A stretch of 64,000 nt of DNA, taken from assembly GCA_964596015.1 (NCBI GenBank), contig CAZQSB010000009.1, positions 1 to 64,000 of the forward strand, written 5' to 3'. Shown piece by piece: positions 15,319-23,302 of this stretch. The position numbers and the translations under genes were made by a program. Origin of the DNA: WJMD01 sp964596015. Its GTDB lineage: Bacteria > Joyebacterota > Joyebacteria > Joyebacterales > Joyebacteraceae. The stretch's first letter is position 1. Every line of letters starts with the position of its first letter. Below the pieces are notes generated by a model. The model did not search any database, had not been told where the DNA came from, and saw nothing but the letters and a program-made list of their open reading frames with translations.

Positions 15319-17049
15319 TCACTCCCCGGATGTCTTGTCGGTAACAGAACCGTCGAACATCTCGACGATCCGCTCGACCATCGGATCGCCGACCTCGGGC
15401 CCGCCTTCCTCGCGAGCCGCCCCGCCCTCGAGCGGAGGTTCCGGCTCCGGAGGACGCGCCGCCGCGCTGAACTCGAGCCGGATGCGGACGCGGCGTCCGA
15501 GCGCCTCGTCGGCCGCGTCTCTCAGGATCCCCATGTTGCCGCCGTCGAGCAGCTGGTCCCGGTGGAAGGGCGAGCCGTTCTCGATGTGGACGACGAGCTC
15601 GTCGTCGGCGCCCCAGCGTGCCGCGGATTCGGCCAGCGACGCCGCCAGACCGGGTTTCCGCTTTCTGATGGCGTCCACGACGCGCTCCCAGCCCGGTTCG
15701 GCGGGACCCTGCGGAGGCGGGTCCCCTCGACCGGCCACCACGTCGTGGGAGTCCCCGGCGGACGGCGGCCTGCCGGCCCCCGTCCCTCCCCGAGAGCGCC
15801 CGTCCCGGTCGGTCGCACGTCGGTCGCGGGAGCGGACAGCGTTCGAGGAGGTCCCGTCGTTCCGGGGGGCACGCTTGTTCCTGGCGGATGCGCCGCCCTT
15901 CCGCCCGGCGCCTCCTCTCGTCTCATCGGAGAACGACCTGACGATCTCGTCTATGGAGACGGTCCGCGGGAGACGCGCCATCCGGACGAGCGTCATCTCG
16001 ACCAGCACTCCGGGCTGCGTGCTCCAGCGCGCGGCGCTCTGGGCCTCCGTGGCGATGCGCACCAGGCGGATGAGGTCGTCTTCGTCGAGCTTCGAGGAGG
16101 CCCCCTCGCGCGACCGGTACTCCTCGGCCCGACCCACAAGGCGTCCGGGGTCAGGCGTGGTCCTGACGATCAGGAGGTTCCTCAGATGCTCGAGCAGTCC
16201 GTCGATGAGGTCTCGCGCGTCGAAGCCGGCGTCGAGCGCCTTCTCGAGAGCCGCGAGCGTCGCCGCGATGTCGCCCTCGGCCAGAGCGTCGGAGAGAGCG
16301 AAGAAGATCTCGCTGTCGGGGATGCCGAGCACGTCGACGACGTTGTCTACGTCGATGGTCTCGCCGCCGACCGAGATGAGCTGGTCGAGGAGGCTCTCGG
16401 CGTCGCGCATGCTCCCGTCGGCGCGGGTCGCCACGAGCCGGAGCGCTGCCGGCTCGACGGTGATCTTCTCCGACTCCGCGATCTCCGTGAGCCTCTCCTC
16501 GATCTCCGCCGTGGCGATCCGGTGGAAGTCGAACCGCTGGCACCTCGAGAGGATGGTGTCGGGGATCCTGTTGGGCTCCGTCGTGGCAAGTATGAAGACG
16601 ACGTGCGGCGGCGGTTCCTCGAGGGTCTTCAGGAGAGCGTTGAACGCCTCCCGCGTCAGCATGTGCGCCTCGTCGATGATGTAGATCTTCGTTCGTCCCG
16701 ACAGAGGCGCGTACTGGACCGTCTCGCGGATGCCGCGGGCGTCCTCTATGCGGCGGTTGGAGGCGCCGTCTATCTCGATGACGTCGAGGCTCTTGCCGGT
16801 CGAGATCTCGCGGCAGGCGTCGCAGACCCCGCACGGCGTGGAAGTCGGTCCCTGCTCGCAGTTCAGCGCCTTGGCGAGGATGCGCGCGATGGTCGTCTTT
16901 CCGACGCCCCGCGGTCCGGAGAAGAGGTAGGCGTGGGCGAGCCGTCCGGTTCTCACGGCGGCTTCGAGCGTCACGACGACATGACGCTGCCCGACGACGT
17001 TCTCGAAGGTCTCAGGGCGCCACTTCCTCGCGAGGACGAGATACGACAT
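15319..17049 (-). CDS. dnaX: DNA polymerase III subunits gamma/tau
   Basis: A 576-residue clamp-loader ATPase. It carries the P-loop SGPRGVGKTT, the zinc module from CEQGPTSTPC to CGVCDAC, Walker B YIIDEAHML, the sensor-1 region FILATTEPNRIP and an SRC arginine finger. Domain III follows, then a Pro/Arg/Gly-rich linker at about residues 385-460 and a C-terminal tau-like region. No A-rich slippery heptamer is obvious, so I see no evidence of a programmed frameshift to gamma. The ATG lies about 30 bases after the SRP RNA. Confidence 0.97.
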   Translation of the reverse strand: MSYLVLARKWRPETFENVVGQRHVVVTLEAAVRTGRLAHAYLFSGPRGVGKTTIARILAKALNCEQGPTSTPCGVCDACREISTGKSLDVIEIDGASNRRIEDARGIRETVQYAPLSGRTKIYIIDEAHMLTREAFNALLKTLEEPPPHVVFILATTEPNRIPDTILSRCQRFDFHRIATAEIEERLTEIAESEKITVEPAALRLVATRADGSMRDAESLLDQLISVGGETIDVDNVVDVLGIPDSEIFFALSDALAEGDIAATLAALEKALDAGFDARDLIDGLLEHLRNLLIVRTTPDPGRLVGRAEEYRSREGASSKLDEDDLIRLVRIATEAQSAARWSTQPGVLVEMTLVRMARLPRTVSIDEIVRSFSDETRGGAGRKGGASARNKRAPRNDGTSSNAVRSRDRRATDRDGRSRGGTGAGRPPSAGDSHDVVAGRGDPPPQGPAEPGWERVVDAIRKRKPGLAASLAESAARWGADDELVVHIENGSPFHRDQLLDGGNMGILRDAADEALGRRVRIRLEFSAAARPPEPEPPLEGGAAREEGGPEVGDPMVERIVEMFDGSVTDKTSGE

Positions 17050-17080
17050 GGGGCCTCCGACTTGAGGTGTCTTTCCGAGC

Positions 17081-17366
17081 CCCCTGCTCTGGCACGCGTC
17101 TGCTTCGACACCCGGGCGAGGAGGGTCACCGGCCAGTTGGCTCCGGCCAAGCTTCCCCGCGGCACATCGAACTGGCGGCTTACGGCTGCTGCCTTCCGGC
17201 CCTGACCGGGTTCACCGGGTCCGATTGCGCGGGACCTGACCCTCGACACCACTTCTCCGGCTCGCCTGCCCCGTCCGAAGGCGCCTCGGTCAGATGTTCG
17301 ACCCCGCTGGAGCGGATTGCGGGTCACAGGGCACCGCTGGCTCCCCGTCTAGCGTGCCAGAGCGGG
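17081..17366 (-). ncRNA. ffs: signal recognition particle RNA, long form with Alu domain
   Basis: The minus strand contains GGTCAGGGCCGGAAGGCAGC followed by AGCCGTAAG, the universally conserved SRP S-domain loop that binds Ffh. The 5' part carries GGGGAGCCAGCGGTGCCC and CCCGCAATCCGCTCCAGCGG, as in long bacterial SRP RNAs with an Alu domain. The ends pair through GCTCTGGCACGC and GCGTGCCAGAGC, giving a length near 286 nt. Its place directly upstream of dnaX and downstream of tadA matches the arrangement known in Bacillus. No promoter of its own is clear, so it may be processed from the tadA-tRNA transcript. Confidence 0.93.
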
Positions 17367-17388
17367 TGGGTTCGGATGGAGGTCATTC

Positions 17389-17418
17389 CGGGGCCCGCCG
17401 CGCGGGCGACGGGCCCCG
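17389..17418 (-). terminator. GC-rich hairpin between tRNA-Ala and SRP RNA
   Basis: CGGGGCCCG and CGGGCCCCG are separated by 12 bases just after the 3' end of tRNA-Ala. There is no T-run, so it could be a processing hairpin instead of a terminator. Confidence 0.4.
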
Positions 17419-17426
17419 GTGTCATC

Positions 17427-17502
17427 TGGTGGAGATGAGCGGGCTCGAACCGCCGACCTCTGCCTTGCGAAGGCAGCGCTCTCCCAACTGAGCTACATCC
17501 CC
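17427..17502 (-). tRNA. tRNA-Ala (anticodon CGC)
   Basis: 76 nt including an encoded CCA. The 7-bp acceptor GGGGATG/CATCTCC has one G-T pair. The anticodon arm is CTGCC-TTCGCAA-GGCAG (anticodon CGC, codon GCG), and the T-loop GGTTCGAGCC is standard. Confidence 0.95.
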
Positions 17503-17532
17503 ATGGGGTATTCTCTGTGGTCGCTGCACGTC

Positions 17533-17622
<90 letters not shown>

Positions 17623-17635
17623 TGCCCGAGCAATC

Positions 17636-17725
17636 TGGCGGTGGGGGTGGGATTCGAACCCACGGTACCCAGAGGGTACAACGGTTTTCGAGACCGCCAC
17701 GATCGACCAGCTCCGTCACCCCACC
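17636..17725 (-). tRNA. tRNA-Ser (anticodon CGA)
   Basis: 90 nt with encoded CCA. Acceptor GGTGGGG/CCCCACC, anticodon arm GCGGT-CTCGAAA-ACCGT (CGA, reads UCG) and a long variable arm GTACCCTCTGGGTAC. It follows the tadA stop by four bases, so it is in the tadA transcript. Confidence 0.95.
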
Positions 17726-17729
17726 GTTC

Positions 17730-18215
17730 TCATGGCTTCCGGCCGTCGCGGCCCCGCAGCGTCCGGAAGAACGCCGTCACGAGGCGCCCGCACTCGTCGC
17801 CAAGAACGCCGGACGTGACGGCCACCCGATGATTGAGACGCGGATCGTCCAGCGTGTTGGCGAGAGAGCCGACGTAGCCCGCCTTCGGATCCGTGCAGCC
17901 GAACACAAGTCGTTCGAGACGCGCGAGCACGATCGCGCCCGCGCACATCGGGCAAGGTTCCATCGTAACGTAGAGCGTTGCCCGAGTCAAGCGCGGGACC
18001 TTGAGCGCCCCCGCGGCGGCTCCGATGGCCAGGATCTCGGCATGGGCGGTCGGGTCCCCCGTCGTCTCGACCTGGTTCCGACCCCGGCCGACGATCCGTC
18101 CCTCGTGGACGACGACCGCGCCGACGGGCACCTCTCCCATGTCGAGGGCGGCCCGCGCCTCGTCGAGAGCGGCCTCCATCCAGGTCCGGTCGTCGCCCCT
18201 GATCCTGCTCGTCAC
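17730..18215 (-). CDS. tadA: tRNA-specific adenosine deaminase
   Basis: A 161-residue zinc deaminase that converts A34 to inosine in tRNA-Arg(ACG). It has the zinc ligands and catalytic Glu in HAEILAI and PCPMCAGAI, plus the family segments VPVGAVVV and MGEVPVG. The GTG at 18215 with GGGGAGAG upstream is used; an open frame further upstream runs through repeats and has no ribosome site. Its substrate gene, tRNA-Arg(ACG), is 11 kb upstream in this window. Confidence 0.94.
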   Translation of the reverse strand: MTSRIRGDDRTWMEAALDEARAALDMGEVPVGAVVVHEGRIVGRGRNQVETTGDPTAHAEILAIGAAAGALKVPRLTRATLYVTMEPCPMCAGAIVLARLERLVFGCTDPKAGYVGSLANTLDDPRLNHRVAVTSGVLGDECGRLVTAFFRTLRGRDGRKP

Positions 18216-18280
18216 GCCGTCTCTCCCCGCGCCCCGTGTGCGTCTCTGGAACCGGGCGGATCCCGGTGCGAGACCGCCGG

Positions 18281-18360
18281 CGCGGCCCCGGGCGGCCGAG
18301 GCCCCGACGCGAAAGCCGCCCGCGGCCCCGGGCGGCCGGGGTCCCGACGCGAAAGCCGCC
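18281..18360. repeat. two 40-bp tandem repeats in the tadA leader
   Basis: Units 18281-18320 and 18321-18360 differ at only two positions. Each contains the palindromic core GGCCCCGGGCGGCC. Toward tadA a third, degenerate copy (GCCGGCGGTCTCGC and on) can be made out. The repeats lie between the promoter and the start codon, so they would be transcribed. Confidence 0.85.
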
Positions 18361-18367
18361 CGCGGCA

Positions 18368-18396
18368 AACCTAAGGGCGCCGGGACGGCTTGTCAA
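18368..18396 (-). promoter_or_regulatory. sigma-70 promoter of tadA-tRNA-SRP cluster
   Basis: TTGACA at 18396-18391, a 17-base spacer and TAGGTT at 18373-18368 on the minus strand. It is the only strong promoter seen ahead of tadA, two tRNA-Ser genes, tRNA-Ala, SRP RNA and dnaX. The leader of about 145 nt carries the 40-bp repeats. Confidence 0.78.
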
Positions 18397-18435
18397 TCCG
18401 TTCCATGTGGTCCTGCTTCTGCGCACCCCGTGCGC

Positions 18436-19410
18436 TCAGTGGGCAAGGTCCTCCCCGAAGACGACGACCTGGTTGCGCCCGCTCGCCTTCGCCTGATAGA
18501 GGGCCTTGTCGGCGGCCTCGATGAGCTCGCACTTCCCCGAGGCCTGCAGGGGATAGGTCGCGACGCCGAGGCTGATGGTCAGGCTCGCCCCTGTCATCAC
18601 CTCCTCCCCCTCGAAGGGGGTCTCGTCGATGAGCTTCCTGATACGCTCGGCCATTCTCCTCGCCGAGTCGGTCCCGACCTCAGGGACGATGACGGCGAAC
18701 TCCTCGCCTCCGTAGCGCGCGACGTAGTCGCAGCTCCTCGACGAGTCCATCAGGAGCTTGGAAAGACGGCGCAGAGCGAGGTCGCCGGCGGGATGACCGT
18801 GCGAATCGTTGTATCGCTTGAAGTTGTCGATGTCGATCATGATGAGGCTGACCACGCGTCCGTAGCGGTCGGCTCTCGAGAGCTCCGTCTCGAGGAGCTG
18901 ATGGAAGAACCTGTGGTTGTAGAGGTCGGTCAGTCCGTCCTTCCTCGAGAGCTCCTTGTAGAACTCGCCCTCCGCCGCCTGCTGCTTGATGGAGCGTTCC
19001 TTGAGCGTGTTCGCCACGATGATGCGGATCTGATCGATGTTGAACGGCTTCGTGATGTAGTCGCGGGCTCCCAGCTTCATCGACTCGACCGCGGTCTCCA
19101 TCGACGCGTAACCCGTCATCACGATGACGTCCACGTCGTAGTCGAGTCCCTTCGCCGCAGCGACCACTCCGAGCCCGTCGAGCTCCGGCATCACGATGTC
19201 CGTGATGACAAGCTCGTACTTCCCCTGCTCGAGCTTCTCGACCGCCTCTCTTCCCGACGAGGCCAGGTCGATCTCGTATCCCTGGTCGGAGAGCACCTCG
19301 CGCAGGAACTCCCGCATGATCTCCTCGTCGTCGACGATGAGGATGTGCGGCTTGACGCTGCACTCGGTCCCCTCGATCTCCTGACGAGGAGTCTCTTCGG
19401 GTGCCATCAC
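18436..19410 (-). CDS. response regulator with GGDEF (diguanylate cyclase) output
   Basis: A 324-residue protein. The receiver domain (about 21-135) has the acidic pair DD, phospho-acceptor Asp71 in TDIVMPELDG, and Lys121 in TKPF. The C-terminal cyclase has the active-site GGEEF (234-238), substrate-binding DIDNFKRYNDSHGH, and an intact inhibitory site RSCD exactly five residues before GGEEF, so c-di-GMP feedback is expected. It resembles PleD/WspR-like enzymes that make c-di-GMP when phosphorylated. GTG at 19410 overlaps the histidine-kinase stop (GTGA), which makes the kinase its probable partner. Confidence 0.95.
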   Translation of the reverse strand: MMAPEETPRQEIEGTECSVKPHILIVDDEEIMREFLREVLSDQGYEIDLASSGREAVEKLEQGKYELVITDIVMPELDGLGVVAAAKGLDYDVDVIVMTGYASMETAVESMKLGARDYITKPFNIDQIRIIVANTLKERSIKQQAAEGEFYKELSRKDGLTDLYNHRFFHQLLETELSRADRYGRVVSLIMIDIDNFKRYNDSHGHPAGDLALRRLSKLLMDSSRSCDYVARYGGEEFAVIVPEVGTDSARRMAERIRKLIDETPFEGEEVMTGASLTISLGVATYPLQASGKCELIEAADKALYQAKASGRNQVVVFGEDLAH

Positions 19411-21590
19411 TGGACTACCTCGGTTTCCGTCACGGTGTCCGAAGTGAAACCGCCGTCCGGTGCGACCTCTCTGACCGCGACCGGAAGACGGACTGTGAAC
19501 GTTGTGCCGATGCCGACGTCGCTCTCGACCGAGATCTCGCCGCCGTGCTCTCTGATGATGCCGTAGCTCACGGAGAGCCCGAGTCCGGTTCCGGAGCCGG
19601 GCGCGCGCGTGCTGAAGAACGGCTCGAAGACACGCGCCAGGTTCTCCTCGCTGATGCCGCTTCCGGTGTCACTGAAGCTGACGGCGACGCCTCGCGCCGC
19701 GTCCTCGAGCCGCGCTTCCGACGTCCGGATGATCAGCCTGCCGCCCTCGAGCATCGCGTCCCGAGCGTTCATGATGATGTTCGCGAACGCCTGCTGGAGC
19801 TCGACCGAGTCGGCCGAGATCTTCGGCAGGTCATCCGTGAGATAGGTCTCGAGGTGGATCCCGCGCATGGCGAGCTGGCTCGACGTGAAGTCGATCGCGG
19901 TCCGGACCACTCCGTTGAGCCCGACGACGCGCATCGCCCGACCGGAGGTCTCGGCGAAGCGAACGAGACCGTCCACGATGCCCCGGCAGCGCTGCGTCTC
20001 GCGCTCGATGTATTCCAGATGCTCGGCCACGCGAGCCACGCCGTCCGCGTCGAGGGCGCGGTCGGGGCCGCCGCGGAGCTTCTCGAGGTCGTACTGCGCG
20101 TAGCCCAGGATCCCTCCGAGCGGACTGTTGAGCTCGTGCGCCACCCCGGCCGCGAGCTCACCGACCGCCGCGAGCTTGCCCGACTCGATGATCTTCTCCT
20201 GCATGGAGTGGAGCTGGCCCGTCCGTTCCCGCACGCGCTTCTCGAGCTCCGTGTTCAGGCTCTCGAGTTCGGCTCTCGCCTCCTCGAGCTCGCTGGTCCT
20301 CTTCTCGACCCGACGCTCCAGAGCGCGGTTCCAGCGCGCGATCCTGTCGCTCGATTCCTCGAGCTGCTCGTAGAGCGCCGCCTTCTCGAGGGCCCGGGCG
20401 ACCTGGCTCCCTATGGTGCCGTAGAGTTCGACGTCTGATTCGGCGAAGGACTTGGAGGACGATGTCACGAGTCCCAGCGCGCCGACGGCCTCCGACCCCG
20501 AGAGCGGTACGATGATGCACGACCCGCCCTCGAGACCCCGCCCATCGAGTCCCTCGGCGAGCTCGACCGGAAGCCCCGCGTTGTCCCCGCCCGAGAGGTC
20601 GGTGACGACGCGCGCCGTCCCGTCCTCGATGACGGCGTCGATGAGCGTGGCGCCGGCGACACGATGCGTGAGCCTCTCGACGTGGTCCTCTCCGTCGAAC
20701 ACCACCAGGGATTCCAGCTCGGTCTCGTTCCTGATGGTGATGGAGAGAGCCGCGACGTCCACCAGCGGCCGGATGTGGTCCCTGAGCGACAGCGCGATGT
20801 CGTCGCGCCTGACGGACGACGCGAGGCCCTGCCCCGTCGCGTTCAGCAGTTTGAGTTCGTTGACCCGCCCGACGAGTCCCCGGCCGGCGTCCCAGAGCGT
20901 CCTGCCCGCGGCGCTCGATACCATCAGAACGACAGCCAGCAGGGGGAAGGTCGCCTGGTCGTCAGGTCCGTACGACGCGATCATCAGAAGCGCCAGCGGG
21001 AACATCGCGAGCTCCATGACGACGCCGCGTCCGGCCATCCAGCGGACGTATCTCAGAAGCGGGTTCGCCTCGCTGTCGTCCGTGGCGCGCGAGAAGAGCG
21101 ACGCGACGCCGCTGAAGGCGATGAACGTCACTGCGAACCGGGCGACGTCGAGAAGCTGCATGCCCTGAGGCGGCGTCCTGCCGCCGAGCACGCGGTAGAC
21201 GATGCTCGCGGCGCCGAGAGCGAGGACCTCCATGCCGGTGTCGCGGGCCGTCACGCGCCAGCCCCGGTGGAAGAGTATGCCCTCCAGCGCCACGCTCGTG
21301 AGGATGGCCACCCATATGGCGACGTCCAGACCGAAGAGGCCCAGCGACGCGAGAAGAACGGCCGTGCCGAACGAGACGTAGATCCTGCGTCCGACCGGGA
21401 AGGCGAATATCCCGGTCCCGAGGCCCAGGGCGGACATGATGCCGACGGCGCCCCAGTCGAGAAGCTCCATCGTCGAGGTCGCGAGTACCATCACGACGAG
21501 GCCGGCGAGAGCCGTGACCCACCACCTGGCCGGCACCGTCGGCTCCTCCTCGTGCTCCAGGCGCTCGATCGACGTCAGGAGATCGTTCAA
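19407..21590 (-). CDS. membrane histidine kinase with GAF domain, NtrB-like catalytic part
   Basis: A 727-residue sensor. Residues 22-235 hold about seven membrane helices, 245-400 a GAF domain, 405-465 a coiled coil, then a HisKA domain with phospho-acceptor His485 in GVAHELNSPLGG. An HATPase domain follows with N-box IIMNARDAM, DTGSGI and FFSTRAPGSGTGLGLS. The H-E-L-N-S/N-P-L box is that of NtrB-type kinases, which often act with sigma-54 pathways. The start is TTG at 21590, five bases after GGGGGCAG. It heads a two-gene operon behind a sigma-54 promoter. Confidence 0.93.
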   Translation of the reverse strand: MNDLLTSIERLEHEEEPTVPARWWVTALAGLVVMVLATSTMELLDWGAVGIMSALGLGTGIFAFPVGRRIYVSFGTAVLLASLGLFGLDVAIWVAILTSVALEGILFHRGWRVTARDTGMEVLALGAASIVYRVLGGRTPPQGMQLLDVARFAVTFIAFSGVASLFSRATDDSEANPLLRYVRWMAGRGVVMELAMFPLALLMIASYGPDDQATFPLLAVVLMVSSAAGRTLWDAGRGLVGRVNELKLLNATGQGLASSVRRDDIALSLRDHIRPLVDVAALSITIRNETELESLVVFDGEDHVERLTHRVAGATLIDAVIEDGTARVVTDLSGGDNAGLPVELAEGLDGRGLEGGSCIIVPLSGSEAVGALGLVTSSSKSFAESDVELYGTIGSQVARALEKAALYEQLEESSDRIARWNRALERRVEKRTSELEEARAELESLNTELEKRVRERTGQLHSMQEKIIESGKLAAVGELAAGVAHELNSPLGGILGYAQYDLEKLRGGPDRALDADGVARVAEHLEYIERETQRCRGIVDGLVRFAETSGRAMRVVGLNGVVRTAIDFTSSQLAMRGIHLETYLTDDLPKISADSVELQQAFANIIMNARDAMLEGGRLIIRTSEARLEDAARGVAVSFSDTGSGISEENLARVFEPFFSTRAPGSGTGLGLSVSYGIIREHGGEISVESDVGIGTTFTVRLPVAVREVAPDGGFTSDTVTETEVVQ

Positions 21591-21685
21591 GTCTGCCCCC
21601 GGTGTGCGCCGGGACGTGGCCGCGGGAGCGCCATCGCGCGCTCGGTCGGCCAGGTCTCGAAAGGCGGTCTTCCGACCGGCGTAAA

Positions 21686-21701
21686 TGCAAGTCCTGTGCC
21701 A
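21686..21701 (-). promoter_or_regulatory. sigma-54 promoter upstream of histidine kinase / GGDEF operon
   Basis: The minus strand reads TGGCACAGGACTTGCA, matching consensus TGGCACGNNNNTTGCW at every fixed base except one (A for G after CAC). The -24 GG and -12 GC are ten bases apart as required. Transcription would start about 85 bases before the kinase TTG. I could not identify a clear enhancer repeat in the surrounding 200 bases. Confidence 0.75.
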
Positions 21702-21794
21702 CGGTGAGGACCGCCGCGCTGAACGATTCGGGGCTGTTTTGGAGTGGGGACTGAGGTATACCTGATTGGCGGGGTGCGGATGGTGAAACGCCCG

Positions 21795-22586
21795 TCAGTC
21801 GGCCGTTTCGTCCTCAAGCAGAAGGGTGACGACGGAGGGCTCATCGCGCCCGGGACGCCGGAACCGAAGCACGTTCTCCCCCTCCTCCATCGGCCACGGC
21901 CCGAACCGCCCGGCGGGATCGGCCGTCTCGGGGCCGCGCCTCACCGCGCCGCCGCGCATCTCGACGGTAAGCCCGGCCTCCGGCCCGTCATCGACGAGCG
22001 CTCTGCCGATCACGGCGGCGCGCCCGGCCCTGCGGGCGACGACCAGGCCCACGGTGAGACCGTCCGGACCGGACCATGCGAGACCGACCCCGCCGGGATC
22101 CCTGGCGCCGGCCAGGGCCGGCAGAGGCGCTTCCGCCTGACCCGCGAACCGGCGCACGAGCTCGATCCCGCTCCGCGAGATCCTGAGCACGGCCGCGGTC
22201 GATTCGCGTTCCAGTCGCCGGAGGGCGGCCTCGACGACGCGCTCGCGAACGTCGTAGCGGGCCGGACCGTCCAGCGCCCAGAGATCGGCAAGAAGCGCGC
22301 GGCAGCTGTCGCATCGAGCAATGTGCTCTTCGACCGCGGCGCTCTCGGGACCCGACAGCGTGCCGTCCGCGAAGGCCAGCACGGCGTCCGAGCCCCTGCA
22401 GGCGCCGCGGGAAGGGGCGCCCGCGACACGGCTCAACGCGTCGTCGAGCGCGCTCAGCCGTTCGAGCCGCTCCGCGCAGACATCGCAGGCGTCCAGATGG
22501 CGCTCGAGTCGCTCCCGCTCGGATCCTTCGAGCTCTCCACGAAGCAAGAGGGGTATGAGCTCACTCTCGGGGCATGTCGTCGTCAT
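21795..22586 (-). CDS. double zinc-finger anti-sigma-like protein
   Basis: A 263-residue protein with two H-x3-C-x2-C zinc-binding anti-sigma motifs, HLDACDVC at about 30-37 and HIARCDSC at about 88-95, each in a helical module with an upstream Cys. The C-terminal 130 residues are beta-rich and have no evident membrane helix, unlike most ZAS-family anti-sigma factors. It starts six bases after the stop of the ECF sigma gene, the classic sigma/anti-sigma arrangement. I infer that it holds the sigma factor inactive. What the C-terminal region senses is unknown. Confidence 0.8.
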   Translation of the reverse strand: MTTTCPESELIPLLLRGELEGSERERLERHLDACDVCAERLERLSALDDALSRVAGAPSRGACRGSDAVLAFADGTLSGPESAAVEEHIARCDSCRALLADLWALDGPARYDVRERVVEAALRRLERESTAAVLRISRSGIELVRRFAGQAEAPLPALAGARDPGGVGLAWSGPDGLTVGLVVARRAGRAAVIGRALVDDGPEAGLTVEMRGGAVRRGPETADPAGRFGPWPMEEGENVLRFRRPGRDEPSVVTLLLEDETAD

Positions 22587-22592
22587 CGTATC

Positions 22593-23246
22593 TCACTCTC
22601 CACTGCCGTCGGCCCCTGTGCCGCGCGGTCTCAGAACGTCCTGGTCCCCCGGGTCCCGCAGTTCCGCTATGCCGCCTTCGTCCCGAAGCTTCCCGAGCGC
22701 CCGGTAGACGAGCCCGCTCATCGCCCCCACCGATGTCCCGAGACGGTCCGCGACCTCCCGGTACGTGAAGCCGTCGAAGTAGATGAGTCTGACGGCGAGA
22801 GCCTCTCTCGGTGAGAGCGCACGGTCTATGGCCTGCTCGAGCGACATCCGGAGCTCGGCCCGTCCCGTCTCATCGGGAGCGGGCGCCGACCTGCCGGGCT
22901 CCGCGTCGAGCTCCTCGCCGTCGACCCGACGCGATCTCTTGCGGAGCGCGTCGACACAGACGTTCCTGACGATCCTGTAGATCCACGTCTCGAGCTTGCA
23001 CTGTCCCTTCCATGACCGCAGGGCCCGCGCGTCCCTTCGGAGAAGCTTGTAGAGCGCTTCCTCGAAGAGCTCCTCCATCTCCCGCTCGTCCCAGCCGGCG
23101 CCGTAACGTCCGTTGACGCGATGGATGGCGCTGAAGATGAGACGGCGATATCGCTCGATGAACATCTCCCACGCCTCCGGGGCGCCATCGGAGAGTGACC
23201 GTACGAGCGATGCGGTATCGATGTCCGCGTGGGAGTTCTTCGGCAC
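22593..23246 (-). CDS. ECF-type RNA polymerase sigma factor
   Basis: A 217-residue sigma-70 family protein. Region 2 spans about 15-100 with FIERYRRLIFSAI and WKGQCKLETWIYRIVRNVC-VDALRK. Region 4 spans about 150-205 with LSPREALAVRLIYFDGFTYREVADRLG, the helix-turn-helix that reads the -35 box. GTG at 23246 is chosen because GGGAG lies five bases before it; an ATG at 23264 has no spaced ribosome site. It directs a regulon that probably includes its own operon, though I cannot define its promoter motif. Confidence 0.9.
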   Translation of the reverse strand: MPKNSHADIDTASLVRSLSDGAPEAWEMFIERYRRLIFSAIHRVNGRYGAGWDEREMEELFEEALYKLLRRDARALRSWKGQCKLETWIYRIVRNVCVDALRKRSRRVDGEELDAEPGRSAPAPDETGRAELRMSLEQAIDRALSPREALAVRLIYFDGFTYREVADRLGTSVGAMSGLVYRALGKLRDEGGIAELRDPGDQDVLRPRGTGADGSGE

Positions 23247-23302
23247 GCCTGCTCCCTCTCTCATCTCACCAGTCGTTCGGGACGCCGACCTTCTTCGCAG
23301 AA

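Noticed and set aside
15319..17049. Programmed frameshift in dnaX
   Set aside because: No A-rich slippery heptamer with downstream stem could be found in this GC-rich gene.
18281..18360. CRISPR-like repeat
   Set aside because: Only two or three directly abutting 40-bp copies without spacers and no cas genes.
23246..23264. ATG at 23264 as start of the sigma factor
   Set aside because: No spaced Shine-Dalgarno; GTG at 23246 has GGGAG five bases upstream. The difference is only six residues.
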